NCBI GenBank assembly: GCA_965242685.1
Contig: OZ251487.1
Coordinates: forward strand, 1,178,001 to 1,242,000
DNA: 64,000 bases
Reading direction: 5' to 3'
From: G965215055 sp965242685
Lineage (GTDB): Bacteria; Pseudomonadota; Gammaproteobacteria; UBA4575
Made by a program: the position numbers and the translations under genes. Below, piece after piece: positions 8,703 through 16,773 of this stretch (within the stretch, counting starts at the first letter, position 1; each line of letters opens with the position of its first letter). Under the pieces are notes generated by a model. It had not been told where the DNA came from, ran no database searches, and saw only the letters and a program-made list of their open reading frames with translations.

Positions 8703-9679
8703 AACCGGCAGTACGAATCGCCATTACCGGAGCCGCCGGAAATATAGGCTATGCGGCGGCCTTTCGCATCGCCGCGGGCAACATGCTCGGCGCCGACCAG
8801 CCCGTCATCCTGCATCTGCTTGAGATCGAACCGGCACTGGGAGCACTGCACGGCGTCGAGATGGAACTCCTCGATTGCGCCTTCCCGCTGCTGCAAGAGA
8901 TCGTCACCACCGCCGACATCGACGTCGGCTTCAAAGACGTGGACTATGCCTTGCTGATCGGTTCCATGCCGCGCACCAAAGGGATGGAGCGCAGCGACCT
9001 GCTCAGTGCCAACGGCAAAATATTCGCCCCGCAAGGGCGCGCCATCAACGACCATGCCTCGCGCGATGTAAAAGTGCTAATCGTCGGCAATCCCGCCAAC
9101 ACAAACGCCCTCATTGCCGTGAGTAACGCACCCGACCTTGCGGCCACTCAGTTCTCCTCGATGATGCGCCTCGACCACAACCGCGCCATCAGTCAACTAT
9201 CGACGAAGACCGCGACGCCGGTAACGAAAATCCACCATCTGGCGGTATGGGGCAATCACTCGCTCACCCAGTATCCCGACATCAGCCACTGCACCATAGA
9301 CGGGAACTCTGCCACCTCTCTAATAGCGGAAGCATGGTACAAAGACGAATTCATACCTAAGGTGCAAAAACGCGGCGCCGAGATCATCAACGCCCGCGGC
9401 GCATCCTCCGCGGCCTCCGCGGCCTCCGCCATCATCGATCACATGCGCGATTGGGTACTCGGCACCCCGCTGGCGGACGAATGGGTCAGCATGGGGATCC
9501 TCTCAACCGGCGACTATGACATCCACGCGGGACTGATCTACTCATTCCCCGTACAGTGCAAAAACGGCGGCTACGAAATCGTTCGCGGACTGGACATCGG
9601 CGACTTCGGCGCAAAGATGCTCCACGCCACCGAAAAAGAGCTGCTGGAAGAACGCGACTTGATCAGAGACTTGATCTAG
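8699..9679 (+). CDS. mdh: Malate dehydrogenase
   Basis: 326 residues, catalysing malate to oxaloacetate with NAD. GAAGNIGYAAAFRIA at the N-terminus is the dinucleotide-binding loop; the first Arg of the substrate pocket is in GSMPRTKGMER; GNPANTNA carries the adenine-side contact; and MMRLDHNRA with the catalytic His in AVWGNHS complete the active site. This is the cytosolic-type family also found in many proteobacteria and actinobacteria, not the E. coli Mdh type. Repeated 9-bp units encode the conserved ASSAASAASA helix, so they are ordinary coding. The ATGA overlap with zapE indicates translational coupling. Methyltransferase cassette 2 starts 21 bp after the stop codon. Confidence 0.95.
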   Translation: MKPAVRIAITGAAGNIGYAAAFRIAAGNMLGADQPVILHLLEIEPALGALHGVEMELLDCAFPLLQEIVTTADIDVGFKDVDYALLIGSMPRTKGMERSDLLSANGKIFAPQGRAINDHASRDVKVLIVGNPANTNALIAVSNAPDLAATQFSSMMRLDHNRAISQLSTKTATPVTKIHHLAVWGNHSLTQYPDISHCTIDGNSATSLIAEAWYKDEFIPKVQKRGAEIINARGASSAASAASAIIDHMRDWVLGTPLADEWVSMGILSTGDYDIHAGLIYSFPVQCKNGGYEIVRGLDIGDFGAKMLHATEKELLEERDLIRDLI

Positions 9680-9700
9680 ACCTTCCCCGCCCTTTCATGA

Positions 9701-9722
9701 GGGATTATGTAGCAAAATCCAC
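9701..9722 (+). repeat. Terminal inverted repeat, promoter-proximal end of cassette 2
   Basis: Same sequence as the cassette 1 end apart from one missing A. It faces 11163-11185 in inverted orientation. Confidence 0.75.
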
Positions 9723-9763
9723 CCTCTATACATTTGTCTTGCGATGAATAGGCGGACAAATAA

Positions 9764-11068
9764 ATGACGGAATGCAATGTAAAAAACAGAACCATTTTCT
9801 GTGATGACAACCTGGATATTTTGCAGGGGATCAACTCGGAGTGTATCGACTTAATCTACCTGGACCCACCCTTCAACAAGAACAAGAAATTTACCGCCCC
9901 CATCGGCACCAGTGCCGAAGGCGCCAGTTTCAAGGATATTTTCACGCAAGACGACCTGAAGGAAGAGTGGCTAAAGACCCTTGAGGAAAATCAGAGCGAT
10001 CTTTTTCGTTATCTCAGTGGCATACGGGGGATAGGCAAACCTTACAACTTTGCTTACCTGGCGTATATGGCGATTCGTCTCTTGGAATGCCGCCGGGTTC
10101 TCAAGTCAACGGGGAGCATCTATCTGCACTGCGACCCCACCATGAGCCATTATTTGAAGACCACGATGGATTGCATCTTTGGAGAGGAGAATTTTCGCAA
10201 TGAAATTGTGTGGGGGTATACAGGGCCGAGCAACACCAAGCGTTATTTTCCCCGCAAGCACGACATCGTTTTGCTTTACAGCAAGGGAGATCGGTGGATA
10301 TTTAATGCCGACGCCGTGCGAATTGGTTATAGCCGGGCGTTTTTAGAAAGACGCAAATATACTGAGGGCGATTCTGGAATTACCTCGGGATACTCCGAGG
10401 GAAGGACATCAAAAGAAGTGGCGGATAAATACAGTAAGGGCAAGCTGCCGGAAGATTATTGGACTGATATTGGGGGGGGGGGGCACATATCAAAAGGCGA
10501 ACGCACCGGCTATCCCACCCAAAAGCCGCTGGCCTTGCTCCAGCGCATCATCCAGGCCTCCAGCAACGAGGGGGATATTGTTCTTGACCCATTCTGCGGC
10601 TGTGCGACCACGTGCGTTGCGGCCGAGGATCTGAAAAGGCAATGGATCGGTATCGATATATCGGCAATGGCGCATGAACTCGTTAAGCAGCGATTGACCA
10701 AAGAAGTGGCCGACCCCAGCCATCTATTTAAATCTCAAAACAAGATTCACATGAGAACCGATCCACCGAAACGGACGGATCAAGGTACGGACTATCAAGA
10801 GAAGAAATTTGTGTACGTCATCTCGCATCCGAATTTTGAAGGCATGTATAAAGTCGGCATTGCGAAAGATTGGCGATCTCGTTTGAATTCCTATCAAACG
10901 TCCGACCCCGACCGGCAATACAAACTTGAATTCAAGTTTGAAACCCCGTGGTTCAGGGAGACGGAATCCCACATCCATGAGAAATTTAGAAATAAATATG
11001 AATGGGTCAAGGCAGAGTTGCAAGCCATCATTGACGAGATTAAGAACTACAAACCGTCGGGCCGTTGA
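9764..11068 (+). CDS. Phase-variable DNA methyltransferase with C-terminal GIY-YIG-like domain, copy 2 (phase ON)
   Basis: 434 residues. Domain order: catalytic motif IV DLIYLDPPFNKNK near residue 34, a variable central region to about residue 240, TGYPTQKPL, then AdoMet motif I DPFCGCATT near 275. From about residue 345 comes a GIY-YIG/T5orf172-like domain with FVYVIS, YKVGIAKD, RLNSYQTS and ETESHIHEKF. Motif IV before motif I makes it a beta-class methyltransferase, modifying adenine N6 or cytosine N4. A G12 tract encodes four Gly in DIGGGGHIS and is in frame, so this copy is ON. The upstream AGGCGGA, about 8 bases before ATG, is a plausible ribosome site. No separate Res subunit is adjacent, so it is either an orphan regulator or a single-chain restriction enzyme. 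The nuclease function is inference. Confidence 0.85.
   Translation: MTECNVKNRTIFCDDNLDILQGINSECIDLIYLDPPFNKNKKFTAPIGTSAEGASFKDIFTQDDLKEEWLKTLEENQSDLFRYLSGIRGIGKPYNFAYLAYMAIRLLECRRVLKSTGSIYLHCDPTMSHYLKTTMDCIFGEENFRNEIVWGYTGPSNTKRYFPRKHDIVLLYSKGDRWIFNADAVRIGYSRAFLERRKYTEGDSGITSGYSEGRTSKEVADKYSKGKLPEDYWTDIGGGGHISKGERTGYPTQKPLALLQRIIQASSNEGDIVLDPFCGCATTCVAAEDLKRQWIGIDISAMAHELVKQRLTKEVADPSHLFKSQNKIHMRTDPPKRTDQGTDYQEKKFVYVISHPNFEGMYKVGIAKDWRSRLNSYQTSDPDRQYKLEFKFETPWFRETESHIHEKFRNKYEWVKAELQAIIDEIKNYKPSGR
10472..10483. repeat. G12 tract, phase-variation switch of methyltransferase 2
   Basis: Twelve G encode Gly-Gly-Gly-Gly within the methyltransferase. Gain or loss of one or two G would truncate the protein before the AdoMet motif. 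The tract sits at a different place in the fold than in copy 1. Confidence 0.85.
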
Positions 11069-11162
11069 CCGCTCCCGCACCAAACAAAAAGCACCGGAAC
11101 CGCGAGCCGACACGGCAAGAACTGAACCAAAAGTGGAAGCTGTCTCGGAAATGAAAGCCCCC

Positions 11163-11185
11163 GTGGATCCCGCTACATAATTCCC
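11163..11185 (-). repeat. Terminal inverted repeat, distal end of cassette 2
   Basis: Inverted relative to 9701-9722. It starts GTGGATCCCGC and ends ATTCCC, with three mismatches to the corresponding end of cassette 1. Confidence 0.72.
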
Positions 11186-11318
11186 TTTCTCAAGTAGATT
11201 CATCCCATCGCCGCACGGCAGCCGTGAGGTAGACCTCCGGGCATGAACCTCACCCCCCACACCTAGCTTTTCCCTTCATTACAAAAACTGTTGCAAACGA
11301 ATAAATATGAGTGCTAAT

Positions 11319-11337
11319 ATAAATAGCAATCATTATC
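11319..11337 (+). promoter_or_regulatory. Candidate Fur box upstream of the peroxidase-TonB locus
   Basis: ataaatagcaatcattatc matches the classical 19-bp Fur consensus at 13 positions, with a perfect right half (ATCATTATC). It lies about 35 bases before the GTG of the peroxidase gene in an AT-rich segment suited to a promoter. The downstream TonB-dependent receptor and ExbB/ExbD/TonB genes make iron regulation plausible. Confidence 0.55.
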
Positions 11338-11370
11338 ATTGTTATGTTTATTTAATGCCAGAGCCTACCT

Positions 11371-12516
11371 GTGGGTACCCGAATCGAAGCAACTTGTTTC
11401 ATATGTACCTCCATCCTATTGATCATCTTTTCCCCGGCGGCCACCGCCCATCCGTCCAGTGACTCATCCACCCATGAAGCGAACTCGTCCCTGTGGCAAC
11501 AGTATCGGCAACCGGTTGAAAAATGGCCGCCTTTTATCGTCGATGAAGGGGTGCGGGCAACGGAGATCGGAAACCTGCCGGCATTGCCCGAGGTCCCTTG
11601 GCACACCCAAGCCCGCCAAGAGCTTGGACACCTCTTGTTCTTTGACCCCCGACTTTCCGAATCGGGGCAGATCGCCTGTGCGAGCTGCCACGATCCGGAA
11701 CTTGGCTGGGCCGACGGGAGACGCGTCCCCTTCGGACACGACCGCACCGCCGGAAGACGCAACGCCATGACACTATTAAACACCGCCTATTTCAGTCATT
11801 GGTCATGGAACGGACGCGCAAACAGTCTCATCGAGCAGGTGCTCTTGGCAATTCGCAGCCCGATTGAAATGAACGCGGACCCCTTGCAAGTGATCAAACG
11901 CCTAACCCAGATCCCCGCCTATCGACAAGGCTTTGAACAGGCGTTTGGTTCGCCCGAAATCACACCGGAGGAACTAGGCCAAGCGTTGGCCTCTTTCGTG
12001 CGCACGATCGTCTCCTCGCCAAGCCGCTTTGATCGATTCGTGCGCGGGGACCTTAAACGCCTCACCGATCGGGAGATCGAAGGTCTACACCTCTTCCGCA
12101 CCCGCGCGCGCTGCATGAATTGTCATCATGGCCCGCTATTTTCCGACCGCCTCTTTCACCACACCGGCCTCAGCTACTACGGCCGCAGGTTTGAAGACCT
12201 TGGGCGTTACGAAGTCACCGGAAAACAGACGGATCGAGGCAGGTTCCGCACCCCATCCCTACGCGAACTGCAACATACCGGGCCGTGGATGCACAACGGC
12301 CTTTTTATAAATATGCGCGGCATTCTCAACATGTACAACCACGGCATAACCGCCCGCCAAAGACCGAGGCCGGGCGCGCCCCCTTTGTCGCCCCTGATTC
12401 AACCCCTGAATCTCGAACGAGAACAGATCGCCGCCCTGGAAGCATTCCTGATGAGCTTGAGCCGACGCCCCCACATTATGCGTCCCCCCAAGCTCCCCGA
12501 CCCGGCACCGAATTGA
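11371..12516 (+). CDS. Di-haem cytochrome c peroxidase (MauG/BCCP family)
   Basis: 381 residues with an N-terminal signal peptide (hydrophobic FICTSILLIIF, cleavage near ATA-HPS), so periplasmic. Two c-type haem sites are present: CASCH near residue 105 and CMNCH near 248. GHLLFFDPRLS before the first site and the Met-containing RSPIEMNADP are typical of bacterial cytochrome c peroxidases and MauG relatives. These enzymes reduce hydrogen peroxide or oxidise a partner protein or ligand. The start is GTG at 11371; the nearby ATG at 11355 is in another frame. Its position directly after a Fur box and before a TonB-dependent receptor suggests a role in iron or metal-chelate acquisition, but this is inference. 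The 3' end is duplicated downstream. Confidence 0.85.
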   Translation: MGTRIEATCFICTSILLIIFSPAATAHPSSDSSTHEANSSLWQQYRQPVEKWPPFIVDEGVRATEIGNLPALPEVPWHTQARQELGHLLFFDPRLSESGQIACASCHDPELGWADGRRVPFGHDRTAGRRNAMTLLNTAYFSHWSWNGRANSLIEQVLLAIRSPIEMNADPLQVIKRLTQIPAYRQGFEQAFGSPEITPEELGQALASFVRTIVSSPSRFDRFVRGDLKRLTDREIEGLHLFRTRARCMNCHHGPLFSDRLFHHTGLSYYGRRFEDLGRYEVTGKQTDRGRFRTPSLRELQHTGPWMHNGLFINMRGILNMYNHGITARQRPRPGAPPLSPLIQPLNLEREQIAALEAFLMSLSRRPHIMRPPKLPDPAPN

Positions 12517-12602
12517 CCCGCGCGCCAATCTCTAACCCAACTTTTAACCCTAACACCGAATTGAGACCCGCGTGCCAATTTCTAACCCAACTCTTAACCC
12601 TG
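12506..12602 (+). repeat. Imperfect ~48-bp tandem duplication of the peroxidase 3' end
   Basis: Copy 1 (12506-12552) holds the last codons and stop of the peroxidase gene. Copy 2 (12554-12602) repeats it with a few substitutions and a 2-bp insertion. Both contain CTAACCCAACT and TTAACCCT. It forms most of the gap before the TonB receptor gene; no function is evident. Confidence 0.8.
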
Positions 12603-12630
12603 CACCCCCAATAAGGACAAAAAAATCCCA

Positions 12631-15222
12631 ATGAAAACTAAATACAAAATATTTTTGATAGTAACCATGCTGGCTTGCGTCTTTCCCCTAAATGCCCAAC
12701 AGGAAAAAGACGAGGACGCTATAACCGCAACGGGTGACGAAATCCTGGAAGTCCCCGTAGAAGTGGAGGCACAAAAGATCAACGCCCAACCCGGCCACAC
12801 CCGCTATGATCGCGAGACGATTCAAGCCATGCCTACGGGGGACGGCCATCTTTCCGACCTGTTGCGCTTAAATCCGGCCGTCGATTTTGCACGGGAGGGC
12901 GACCTGTCGGCCAATTCCGCCGTCATGCGACCGGGAGAGATCTCCATTCATGGCCAAGAGTTTTACCAAAACCTGTTCCTCATCGACGGCATCGACACAT
13001 CCAACGACCTCAATCCGGCGGACGTCACCGACATCTGGGCCACCCCGAGCCTGGTGGCCCCGCACGGCGGCAGTTCCCCTCAGGGCTATTTCTTGGACGC
13101 CGATCTATTGGAAAGCGTGGAAGTCTACGACAGTAACGTGCCGGCCGAATATGGCGGCTTTACCGGCGGCGTGATCTCCGCAAAGATCAAATCATACGAT
13201 GGCAAAGATCAATACAAGCTCCGTTACGGCCTCAAACGCGATGAATGGGAAGAATTTCACGTCGACGAAGAAGAAGACATCCGTGCCAACGACTATTACC
13301 GGGCCGCCTATACCCCCAACTACATCAAGCGAAACTTCGGACTCAGTATGCAGCAGGGGATCACCGACACCCTGGGACTCACCCTAAACGCCTCCCGAAG
13401 ACTTTCCAGCTTTGCACAAAAGTACGAAAAACGGTATCACATCGACAGAAGAGTATTTCAATCGCTGGAGTACGAGGATCGGATCGACAACGTACTGGGG
13501 CGCCTGAACTGGAGCGGATGGAAGGACAATAAAGTAGGCCTCGCCTTTCGCTACGCCAACCGCAGACACGACGGGCTTACCTCGACCACCTACGACGGCA
13601 GTTTTGAGAAAGATCACCAAGGCTACGGACTCACCGCCGACTTTGAAGGAACATTCGGGCCGGGGCGGTTGGACGTAAGCCTTGGATTCGATGAACTCAC
13701 CGATGAACTGGACAGCGACAGCAACATGTTCACCTTTCACGAATACGCGGAAGGAAGCACCACCGAGTCGCAGTATGAAGGCGCATTCGGCGACAGCGAA
13801 CAACGGCAGCGGCGCTTCGCCCTCAAACCGAAATACACACTGGACGCGCGACAGTTTGGAAAATCTGGCACCGGATCAATCTGGCACCAGATCAGCCTCG
13901 GCGGCGAGTTGCGCTATACCCGCAGCTTCTACAAGCGACCGAACGACATCACCTTCATGCAATACTTCTGTCGGTCCGATGCGGGAGGGCCTAGGGGCCG
14001 TACCGGCTGTAACGACCGCGACGGCGATGGCGTGAGCAGCGCCGGCGACGAATACCTGTATCGCCTCTCCAACTACTACGCCGGCAAAGTCGATCTCACC
14101 TACAACGAGGTGGCGTTCCACATCGAAGACCGCATAACCATCGACCGCTGGCAGCTGATCCCCGGCCTACGCGTCGACCGCAACAGCTTTCTGGACAATA
14201 CCGACGTGGCCCCCCGTTTTTCTATGGAGTGGGACGTATTCGGCAACGACCGATCACGCATGATCGCCGGAATAAACCGTTACTATGGCCGCAACTTCCT
14301 ACGCTATAAACTCAACGATGCCATCTACGGATGGCAGGATCGCACCCAATACCGCACCAATGGTGACGTGCTTCGAGTGACCGAGTTTAACAACCGCACC
14401 GGCGCCGCCGACCTCGATACCCCCTATTCCGACGAGTGGATGATCGGCTGGACGCAAGCCATTGGGGGCCTGACCGCCAAACTGCAATACGTGGATCGAG
14501 AAGGCAAAGACGGAGTATCCCGCGTATTGGTGAACTGCCGCACAAACGAAGACCACCGGGCGCGTTACGATTGTGACGACAGTGATGGCAGCAGCGACGA
14601 CCGCAAATACTTCTACACCAACGACGGACGCAGCGACACACAAAGCGCCACCTTGGAATTGACCAATGCCCGACCCCTCGAGATCGGTGACACGCAAACC
14701 ACCTTTACCCTGGCACTCAACTGGAAGGACACCGAAAACAACCGCCAGAGCGATGACGGCTACGACGAACGGCTCGAAGAAGAACTCATCTACTACAAGG
14801 GGCGTCTTATCTCGGCCGATGACCTGCCCGCCTGGGACTACAACATCCCCTTCGGGACGCGTCTATTCACCGTAACCCAAATCCCCGCCTGGCGCCTGCA
14901 AGTCTCCAACTTCATCAATCTCCGCCGCGGCGGCACCATCGCCCGCGACACCGGCGATGACTGTGACGATGACGACATCGACTACTGCGAGGGCGAACAC
15001 GACATCTATGACGACTTCGACTTTGACAGCTTATGGACGGTGGACAGCGAGATCGTGTGGACGCCCCAAATCTGGGAAAACGGCCAAGGATACCTGCGGG
15101 TAGAGATCAAAAACCTACTCGATGACAAGGTAGACACCAACGCCAGAAGGCTTGCCACCACCACCAGCCGCTCCTACACCTCCGGCCGGATCTTTTGGGC
15201 CGAATGGGGAATAAACTTCTAA
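12631..15222 (+). CDS. TonB-dependent outer membrane receptor
   Basis: 863 residues. A signal peptide ends near LNAQQ. The plug domain spans roughly residues 50-190, with ETIQAMPTGDGHLSDLLRL, FYQNLFLIDGID and ESVEVYDSNVPAEYGGFTGG, the standard plug landmarks. A long beta-barrel follows and ends with an aromatic residue (WGINF). It would import a chelate, using energy from the ExbB-ExbD-TonB genes directly downstream. Extracellular-type loops are very acidic. One near residue 461 reads DRDGDGVSSAGDE, which fits a calcium-binding EF-hand-like loop, and another near residue 778 contains DDCDDDDIDYCEGE. AAGGAC 12 bases before the ATG serves as ribosome site. The substrate is unknown; the candidate Fur box upstream favours iron. 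Confidence 0.88.
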   Translation: MKTKYKIFLIVTMLACVFPLNAQQEKDEDAITATGDEILEVPVEVEAQKINAQPGHTRYDRETIQAMPTGDGHLSDLLRLNPAVDFAREGDLSANSAVMRPGEISIHGQEFYQNLFLIDGIDTSNDLNPADVTDIWATPSLVAPHGGSSPQGYFLDADLLESVEVYDSNVPAEYGGFTGGVISAKIKSYDGKDQYKLRYGLKRDEWEEFHVDEEEDIRANDYYRAAYTPNYIKRNFGLSMQQGITDTLGLTLNASRRLSSFAQKYEKRYHIDRRVFQSLEYEDRIDNVLGRLNWSGWKDNKVGLAFRYANRRHDGLTSTTYDGSFEKDHQGYGLTADFEGTFGPGRLDVSLGFDELTDELDSDSNMFTFHEYAEGSTTESQYEGAFGDSEQRQRRFALKPKYTLDARQFGKSGTGSIWHQISLGGELRYTRSFYKRPNDITFMQYFCRSDAGGPRGRTGCNDRDGDGVSSAGDEYLYRLSNYYAGKVDLTYNEVAFHIEDRITIDRWQLIPGLRVDRNSFLDNTDVAPRFSMEWDVFGNDRSRMIAGINRYYGRNFLRYKLNDAIYGWQDRTQYRTNGDVLRVTEFNNRTGAADLDTPYSDEWMIGWTQAIGGLTAKLQYVDREGKDGVSRVLVNCRTNEDHRARYDCDDSDGSSDDRKYFYTNDGRSDTQSATLELTNARPLEIGDTQTTFTLALNWKDTENNRQSDDGYDERLEEELIYYKGRLISADDLPAWDYNIPFGTRLFTVTQIPAWRLQVSNFINLRRGGTIARDTGDDCDDDDIDYCEGEHDIYDDFDFDSLWTVDSEIVWTPQIWENGQGYLRVEIKNLLDDKVDTNARRLATTTSRSYTSGRIFWAEWGINF

Positions 15223-15285
15223 CTTGGAAGCAACACCATACAAACCCCCGCTTTTTCACCGCATCCAACTGGAAACAAACCACCG

Positions 15286-15957
15286 ATGATGAAACGAATT
15301 GATCTGAATATCTGGCTGGAAGCCATACGAGAGTTCCTGCTCATCGGCGGGCCGGTGCTGTGGGTACTATTTGGCCTGTCGGTGATCGCCGTAAGCATCA
15401 TCGTGATCAAGCTCTGGCAATTCTCCAGACTCAAGCGGGAACGTGATCGGGAGGTCACCTCCAGCCTGCGCCTGTGGCGGCGGGGCGAATATAAAAAAGC
15501 GCAACAAATGCTGGATACCGGCCACCCCGTCTCCGATGTCGTCGCCCTGGCCATGCGGGGCACCATCAAAAACGACATCGACCGCGAACTCCTCAAGGAA
15601 GACATCGACCGAGTCGCCACCCTGCACTTAAGCCGTTTACGCGCCCTGCTTCCGCCCCTTGAAGGCATCGCCACCCTAAGCCCGCTGCTCGGCCTGCTGG
15701 GTACGGTGCTCGGCATGATACTCGCATTTCAGCAGATGGAGATCGCCGGCCATCAAGTCGACCCGTCCACCCTGTCAAGCGGCATCTGGCGCGCCTTACT
15801 AACCACCGCCATGGGGCTGGGAATTGCAATTCCGGTAATGGCCATCCACGGCTGGATGGAACGCAAAGTCGAATACATAGCCATGCAAATGAACAGCCTG
15901 GTCATTCAAGTATTCACCTCGGTGGAAAAAAGAAAGGTGGTCATCAAAGAGGGCTGA
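15286..15957 (+). CDS. exbB: Biopolymer transport protein ExbB (MotA/TolQ/ExbB proton channel)
   Basis: 223 residues, an inner membrane component of the TonB energising complex. Three membrane segments are visible: residues 18-40 (GGPVLWVLFGLSVIAVSII), about 125-150 (ATLSPLLGLLGTVLGMILAF) and about 165-190 (ALLTTAMGLGIAIPVMAIHG). The SPLLGLLGTVLGM stretch is the family signature. The cytoplasmic loop lies between the first and second segments. It begins 63 bp after the receptor gene and is followed one base after its stop by exbD, so the genes form an operon. TolQ is the alternative, but no tolA or tolB is nearby. Confidence 0.85.
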   Translation: MMKRIDLNIWLEAIREFLLIGGPVLWVLFGLSVIAVSIIVIKLWQFSRLKRERDREVTSSLRLWRRGEYKKAQQMLDTGHPVSDVVALAMRGTIKNDIDRELLKEDIDRVATLHLSRLRALLPPLEGIATLSPLLGLLGTVLGMILAFQQMEIAGHQVDPSTLSSGIWRALLTTAMGLGIAIPVMAIHGWMERKVEYIAMQMNSLVIQVFTSVEKRKVVIKEG

Positions 15958-15958
15958 C

Positions 15959-16360
15959 GTGCATTTTGTCGCACTGTTTCGTTGTCGCCGCCGGGCGATT
16001 GGCTTGGCGCCCCTGATCGACGTGGTCTTCATCCTGCTTTTATTCTTCATGCTGACGACCAGTTTTTTACAGTGGCGGGAAATCCCCATCTCCATCCCCG
16101 CCGCCGGCAACGCACCGCAGGCCAAAGACATTCGGCTGTTGCATCTGGCAGCCGAAGACGGCACTTTCCTGTATCAAGACCGTACCTACCTGATCCGTGA
16201 CTTGGCAACCTTACGGGCACTGGTGGCCGAACAACCGGACGCCGTACATGCCGTCCAATCCGCCCCGGGGGTGCGCACCCAGACTTTGGTAAGCCTTCTG
16301 GACCAACTAAAACTGGCGGGTGCGGCACACCTGTCATTGACGGATACCTCACCGCCATGA
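15959..16360 (+). CDS. exbD: Biopolymer transport protein ExbD, first copy
   Basis: 133 residues with a GTG start, one base after the exbB stop. A single N-terminal membrane helix carries LAPLIDVVFILLLFFML; its Asp is the proton-carrying residue conserved in ExbD/TolR. A periplasmic domain of about 90 residues follows. It overlaps the next gene by four bases (ATGA). Together with the second copy it may form a heteromeric ExbD assembly. Confidence 0.85.
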   Translation: MHFVALFRCRRRAIGLAPLIDVVFILLLFFMLTTSFLQWREIPISIPAAGNAPQAKDIRLLHLAAEDGTFLYQDRTYLIRDLATLRALVAEQPDAVHAVQSAPGVRTQTLVSLLDQLKLAGAAHLSLTDTSPP

Positions 16361-16773
16361 TCGGCAGCACCGCGCCCCGTCCGCCGCCGAGAAAAGAACC
16401 CGGCCTGGCGCCCATGATCGACGTAGTGTTTCTACTGCTGATATTCTTCATGCTGGCGGGGCAGATACAGTATTCCGGCGCCGTTCAGATCCAGCCGCCC
16501 GCCTCGATGAGCGACGCCACATCCGCACAAAAACAGATCGAGCTAATCATCGACATGGATGGGGCGCTATATCTGGAAGGGCAAAAAATCGAGCCACAAA
16601 CATTACCTTCGGTGCTGCAAAAAAACTGGCAAACCGAACGCCCCGCCTTTCTGGTAAAAGCGGACGCCGACTTGCCGGTGGCAACCCTGTACCCCGTGCT
16701 CAAAGACCTAAAAGACTCGGGCGTACTCCACGCCGCCCTGGCGACCCGCTTAAAGCTGGACGCGCAAAGATGA
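16357..16773 (+). CDS. Biopolymer transport protein ExbD, second copy
   Basis: 138 residues with the same architecture as the preceding gene: LAPMIDVVFLLLIFFMLAG in the N-terminal helix, including the conserved Asp, and a periplasmic domain ending ATRLKLDAQR. Two exbD genes in tandem are known from Xanthomonas-type TonB loci, where the second copy can be substrate-specific; whether that applies here is unknown. ATGA overlaps on both sides show tight coupling with exbD-1 and tonB. Confidence 0.83.
   Translation: MIGSTAPRPPPRKEPGLAPMIDVVFLLLIFFMLAGQIQYSGAVQIQPPASMSDATSAQKQIELIIDMDGALYLEGQKIEPQTLPSVLQKNWQTERPAFLVKADADLPVATLYPVLKDLKDSGVLHAALATRLKLDAQR

Larger units (their letters stand above)
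9701..11185 (+). mobile_element. Methyltransferase cassette 2, bounded by imperfect terminal inverted repeats
   Basis: A 1.49-kb unit inserted between mdh and the peroxidase locus. The left end is 9701-9722 (GGGATTATGTAGC, continuing AAAATCCAC, one A shorter than in cassette 1). The right end is 11163-11185 (GTGGATCCCGCTACATAATTCCC split here as GTGGATCCCGC and TACATAATTCCC), which differs from cassette 1 by TTT to CCC. The interior holds one gene, the phase-variable methyltransferase. The 5' segment between the end repeat and ATG matches cassette 1 closely. The flanking octamers tttcatga and tttctcaa share 5 of 8 bases, so a target-site duplication is not proven. No transposase is present. 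Confidence 0.68.

Noticed and set aside
9408..9432. Three 9-bp repeats in mdh
   Set aside because: They encode the ASSAASAASA stretch conserved in this malate dehydrogenase family.
2860..11193. Target-site duplications flanking the methyltransferase cassettes
   Set aside because: Flanking octamers agree at only 5 of 8 positions in both cases, which could be chance in AT-rich DNA.
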